DNA of 48,843 nucleotides from positions 1-48,843 of the forward strand of contig NZ_QQNH01000020.1 in assembly GCF_003345525.1 (NCBI RefSeq). The letters are read 5' to 3'. Each line of letters opens with the position of its first letter. Position 1 is the first letter of the stretch. The notes beneath the pieces are model-generated. The model had not been told where the DNA came from. It worked only from the letters and a program-made list of their open reading frames with translations, and ran no database searches. This DNA is from Pelagibacterium lacus (GTDB taxonomy: Bacteria; Pseudomonadota; Alphaproteobacteria; Rhizobiales; Devosiaceae). Made by a program: the position numbers and the translations under genes. Shown piece after piece: positions 45,744-48,843 of this stretch.

Positions 45744-47333
45744 TCAGACGTTGAAGCCGAGCTTTTTCGCCTGCACCACGCCTTCCAGCCCGGCAATCTG
45801 GGCCAGACGGTCATCGGTCAACTCGCCATCGATCGAGACCAGCGCGATGGCATCCTTGCCCTGCTCGACCCGGCCCAGGTTGAAATTGGCGATATTGATG
45901 TCGAGCTGGCCCAACAGCGTGCCCAGGCGCCCGATGAAGCCCGGCTTGTCCTCATTGGTGATGTAGAGCATGGAGGGGGTCAGCTCGGCCTCGAGCGTGA
46001 TGCCCTTGACCTCGACGATGCGCGGCGCCTTGCTGCCATAGACCGTGCCCGCGACGCTGCGTTCCTGCCGCTCGGTGATCACCGTCAGCCGGATGAGGTT
46101 GTCATAGGCGCCGACCTGCTCGCGATTGGTGGTCTCCACCGCGATGCCGCGCTCCTTGGCGAGGGTGGGTGCCGAGACCATGTTCACATCGCCCAGCAGC
46201 GGGGTGAGCACGCCATAGAGCGCCGCGGCCACCATGGGGCGGGTGTTGAGCGCGGCGACGTCGCCTTCGAACTCGATCCTGATGCCCTTGATGGCGGTCT
46301 CGGTGAGCTGCCCCGCGAACGAGCCCAGATGCTCGGCCAGCTTGACGAAGGGGGTGAGGCGCGGGGCCTCTTCCGCCGAGATCGAGGGGAAGTTGAGCGC
46401 ATTGGTGATCTCGCCCGAGACGAGATAGGCCGAAATCTGCTCGGCCACCTGCAGCGCGACATTCTCCTGCGCCTCGGTGGTCGACGCGCCCAGATGCGGG
46501 GTGCAGATGACGTTGGGCATGTCGAACAGCGGGTTGTCCTTGGCCGGCTCCTCGAGGAACACGTCGAGCGCCGCCCCGGCGACCTTGCCCGATTCCAACG
46601 CCTCTTTCAGCGCTGCCTCGTCGATCAGCCCGCCACGGGCGCAATTGACGATGCGGACCCCGTCCTTCATCTTGGCGAAGGCTTCGGCGTTGATGATGTT
46701 GCGGGTCGCATCGATCAGCGGCGTGTGCAGGGTGATGAAATCGGCCCGGGCCAGGAGGTCGTCGAGCTCGACCTTTTCGACACCCAGATCCACGGCCCGC
46801 TCGGGCGTGAGGAACGGGTCATAGGCGATCACCTTCATCCTGAGGCCCTGGGCGCGGTCGGCGACGATCGAGCCGATATTGCCTGCGCCGATCAGCCCCA
46901 GAACCTTGTTGGTGACCTCGACGCCCATGAAGCGGTTCTTTTCCCATTTGGAGGCCCGCGTCGACGCATCGGCCTCCGGGATCTGCCGGGCCAGCGCCAG
47001 CATCATGGAAATGGCGTGCTCGGCGGTGGTGATCGAATTGCCGAACGGGGTGTTCATGACGATGACGCCCTTGGCGGTGGCCGCCGGGATATCGACATTG
47101 TCGACCCCGATGCCGGCCCGCCCGATCACCTTGAGATTGTCGGCCCGCTCGAGGATCTTTTCGGTCACCTTGGTGGCCGAGCGGATGGCGAGGCCATCAT
47201 ACTGCCCGATGACCTCGGCCAGCTTGTCCTTGTCCTTGCCGAGATCGGGCAGATAGTCCACCTCGACGCCGTTGTTCTTGAAAATCTCGATCGCCGCCGG
47301 GCTGATCTTGTCCGAAACGAGTACCTTGGGCAT
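45744..47333 (-). CDS. serA: D-3-phosphoglycerate dehydrogenase
   Basis: SerA oxidises 3-phosphoglycerate to open serine synthesis. The 529-aa enzyme has the catalytic and NAD-binding domains with GRAGIGVDNVDIPAA, the dinucleotide motif LGLIGAGNIGSIVA (GxGxxG at 149-154), the RGGLIDEAAL segment and the PHLGASTTEAQ histidine region. An intervening ASB domain (LAEHLGSFAGQLTETAIKGI) and a C-terminal ACT domain (MLYITNEDKPGFIGRLGTLL) follow, so this is the long, serine-regulated type. The ATG at 47333 has GGAGG upstream. It lies 65 bp after serC on the same strand. Confidence 0.97.
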   Translation of the reverse strand: MPKVLVSDKISPAAIEIFKNNGVEVDYLPDLGKDKDKLAEVIGQYDGLAIRSATKVTEKILERADNLKVIGRAGIGVDNVDIPAATAKGVIVMNTPFGNSITTAEHAISMMLALARQIPEADASTRASKWEKNRFMGVEVTNKVLGLIGAGNIGSIVADRAQGLRMKVIAYDPFLTPERAVDLGVEKVELDDLLARADFITLHTPLIDATRNIINAEAFAKMKDGVRIVNCARGGLIDEAALKEALESGKVAGAALDVFLEEPAKDNPLFDMPNVICTPHLGASTTEAQENVALQVAEQISAYLVSGEITNALNFPSISAEEAPRLTPFVKLAEHLGSFAGQLTETAIKGIRIEFEGDVAALNTRPMVAAALYGVLTPLLGDVNMVSAPTLAKERGIAVETTNREQVGAYDNLIRLTVITERQERSVAGTVYGSKAPRIVEVKGITLEAELTPSMLYITNEDKPGFIGRLGTLLGQLDINIANFNLGRVEQGKDAIALVSIDGELTDDRLAQIAGLEGVVQAKKLGFNV

Positions 47334-47398
47334 GTCGCCCTCCATCAAATCTGCAAATGTGGGAAAAGCGGCGCGCCAGCCGGCGCGCACGCGAAAGA

Positions 47399-48586
47399 TC
47401 AGGCCAGCGCGGCCTTCTTTTCCTCGGCAAACGCCCAGTCGAGCCACGGCCCAAGCTTTTCGAGATCGGAGGTCTCCACCGTCGAGCCGCACCAGATGCG
47501 GAAGCCGGTCGGCGCATCGCGATAGCCGCCGATATCGTAGGCGACGCCTTCCTTGTCGAGGCGGGAGACCACGGCCTTGGCCAGCCTGGCCTGGGCGTCG
47601 TCATCAAGAGCCGCAACCGCCGGATCGACGATCTTCAGGCACACCGAGGTGTTGGAGCGCACGGCCGGATCGGCGGCGAGGAAATCGACCCAATCGGTGC
47701 GGGCTACCCAATCGGAAACCGCCTTGGCATTGGCGTCGGCGCGGGCCTGCATGGCCTTCAATCCGCCGATCTCCATGCCCCATTCCATGGCGTCGACCGC
47801 ATCCTCGACGCAGAGCATCGACACGGTGTTGATGGTGGCGCCCTCGAAGATATCGGCCATCAGCTTGCCGCCCTTGGTGAGGCGGAAGATCTTCGGCAGC
47901 GGCCGGTCGGGGGTGAAGGTCTCCAGCCGCTCGACGGCGCGCGGCGAGAGGATCAGGATGCCATGGGCCGCTTCCCCGCCCAGCGCCTTCTGCCAGGAGA
48001 AGGTCACCACGTCGAGCTTTGCGAAATCCATGTCCTGGGCGAAGGCCGAGGAGGTGGCGTCGCAAATGGTCAGTCCCTCGCGGTCGGCCGGAATCCACTC
48101 GGCATCGGGGACGCGCACCCCCGAGGTGGTGCCGTTCCAGGTGAAGACCACATCGCGGGCGAAATCGACCTGGGAGAGATCGGGCAACTCGCCATATCCG
48201 GCCTTGAGCACGCGCACATCGTCGAGCTTCAGCTGCTTCTGGACGTCGGTGACCCAGCCGGCCCCGAACGATTCCCAGGTCAGCATGTCGACCCCGCGGG
48301 CGCCCAGCATGCCCCACAGCACCATTTCCACGGCGCCGGTATCGGAGGCCGGGACGATGCCGATGAGGTAATCCTCCGGCACTTCCAGCAATTCGCGGGT
48401 GAGGTCGATGGCGCGCTTGATGCGTGCCTTGGCCGGCTTGGCGCGGTGCGACCGGCCGGTCAGCGCGCCCGACAGCGCCTCGATCGTCCACCCGGGACGC
48501 TTCGCGCAAGGACCTGAAGAGAAATTGGGGTTTTCCGGACGCACATCCGGCTTCGCCACGCGCGTGGCGGCAGAAATATCTGTCAT
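47399..48586 (-). CDS. serC: Phosphoserine aminotransferase
   Basis: SerC converts 3-phosphohydroxypyruvate and glutamate to phosphoserine. The 395-aa PLP enzyme belongs to the alphaproteobacterial SerC branch: it has [15 protein letters not shown] near the start, [20 protein letters not shown], and the PLP lysine in [13 protein letters not shown] (about K200). Later segments [18 protein letters not shown] and [17 protein letters not shown] fit the group. It is the first gene of serC-serA and is preceded by a structured leader that matches the serC RNA motif. Confidence 0.95.
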   Translation of the reverse strand: MTDISAATRVAKPDVRPENPNFSSGPCAKRPGWTIEALSGALTGRSHRAKPAKARIKRAIDLTRELLEVPEDYLIGIVPASDTGAVEMVLWGMLGARGVDMLTWESFGAGWVTDVQKQLKLDDVRVLKAGYGELPDLSQVDFARDVVFTWNGTTSGVRVPDAEWIPADREGLTICDATSSAFAQDMDFAKLDVVTFSWQKALGGEAAHGILILSPRAVERLETFTPDRPLPKIFRLTKGGKLMADIFEGATINTVSMLCVEDAVDAMEWGMEIGGLKAMQARADANAKAVSDWVARTDWVDFLAADPAVRSNTSVCLKIVDPAVAALDDDAQARLAKAVVSRLDKEGVAYDIGGYRDAPTGFRIWCGSTVETSDLEKLGPWLDWAFAEEKKAALA

Positions 48587-48596
48587 GTTGCTCCAT

Positions 48597-48645
48597 CCTT
48601 ACAGATGGGCGTCCCTCGTTGGGAAGGGATGGCCCACTGGCGCGT
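48597..48645 (-). ncRNA. serC RNA motif in the serC leader
   Basis: On the minus strand CAGTGGGC pairs with GCCCATCTG (outer arms 48639-48632 and 48610-48602), and inside it TCCCT pairs with AGGGA around a purine-poor loop. The GGGACGCCCATCTG segment just before the Shine-Dalgarno AAGGATGGAG is what I recall as the conserved core of the alphaproteobacterial serC motif, a proposed cis-regulator with no proven ligand. Identification is from memory of the motif, not from a covariance search. Confidence 0.6.
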
Positions 48646-48671
48646 TTATAGGAAGGCACCGCGTTTGACAA
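48645..48671 (-). promoter_or_regulatory. Possible promoter of serC-serA
   Basis: Minus-strand TTGTCA (48671-48666) and TATAAA (48650-48645) are 15 bp apart, shorter than ideal. Their position just upstream of the serC leader RNA supports them. Confidence 0.35.
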
Positions 48672-48739
48672 GGCGGCATTTGCAGCACGCCGAAGTGTCC
48701 GCCGGCGATTTTCGCGCCGCGGAGGGATGGAGCAGGCTG

Positions 48740-48802
48740 GCATGGGGCGATGAACGCCTCGTCCTGTGGTAGTTAGAGTATGAAGCGATCATCGCCCCAT
48801 GC
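48740..48802. repeat. Perfect 14-bp inverted repeat near the right edge
   Basis: GCATGGGGCGATGA (48740-48753) and its exact reverse complement TCATCGCCCCATGC (48789-48802) are separated by 35 bp. No gene is visible between them or up to the window end. It could be a transcript hairpin or a two-site operator. Confidence 0.5.
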
Positions 48803-48843
48803 ATCCGGGATTTTGGGATCTCGGTATCCGCGTAACCCGGGGA

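Overview
The window looks like part of the chromosome of an alphaproteobacterium of the order Hyphomicrobiales, possibly a Devosia/Pelagibacterium-like lineage. This is inferred from the high GC content, the chpT/ctrA/sciP cell-cycle genes, the eipA-chpT-ctrA neighbourhood also known in Brucella, a serC leader motif restricted to alphaproteobacteria, and a dispersed palindromic repeat of a kind common in this order. No species can be named from the sequence alone.

Left edge (1-1882): the end of a probable integrative element. A tyrosine integrase lies just beyond the 3' end of an elongator tRNA-Met gene, with a cluster of short repeats between them. The other end of the element is outside the window. 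On the core side of the tRNA (1941-4690) is a two-gene DNA-repair cassette: a radical SAM protein with a helix-hairpin-helix tail, and a fusion of a DUF4130 domain with a UdgX-type uracil-DNA glycosylase. Its promoter carries an exact alphaproteobacterial LexA box (GTTC-N7-GTTC) placed so that the transcript should be SOS-induced and leaderless. This is the most interesting system in the window.

Middle left (4832-10135): a two-domain VOC dioxygenase, a YfbK-like von Willebrand A protein, small unknown genes, a pair of dispersed repeats, and mnmA.

Flagellar block (10368-20504): a sigma-54 promoter leads into fliK-flgD, then sciP, then fliF-fliG-fliH(flbE)-fliN-flbD-flhA. FlbD is the sigma-54 activator expected to use the fliK promoter. 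This resembles the Caulobacter arrangement. fliI-fliJ lie further right at 27936-29734, divergent from ctrA.

Cell-cycle block (23367-27935): eipA, a YHS-domain gene, chpT, a CheY-like regulator, a DUF2189 membrane protein and ctrA. Candidate CtrA sites lie upstream of sciP, fliF, eipA and fliI, so the regulator, its phosphotransferase, its inhibitor SciP and several likely targets all sit in one window.

Right half (29749-48843): housekeeping and transport genes, including sdaA, rluD, rpoH, a CNNM/CBS protein, purA, a DMT exporter and serC-serA. It also holds a thiamine salvage set: thiBPQ behind a TPP riboswitch, a thiamine pyrophosphokinase divergent from it, and a lone NMT1/ThiY-like binding protein behind a second TPP riboswitch. 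serC is preceded by a leader that matches the serC RNA motif.
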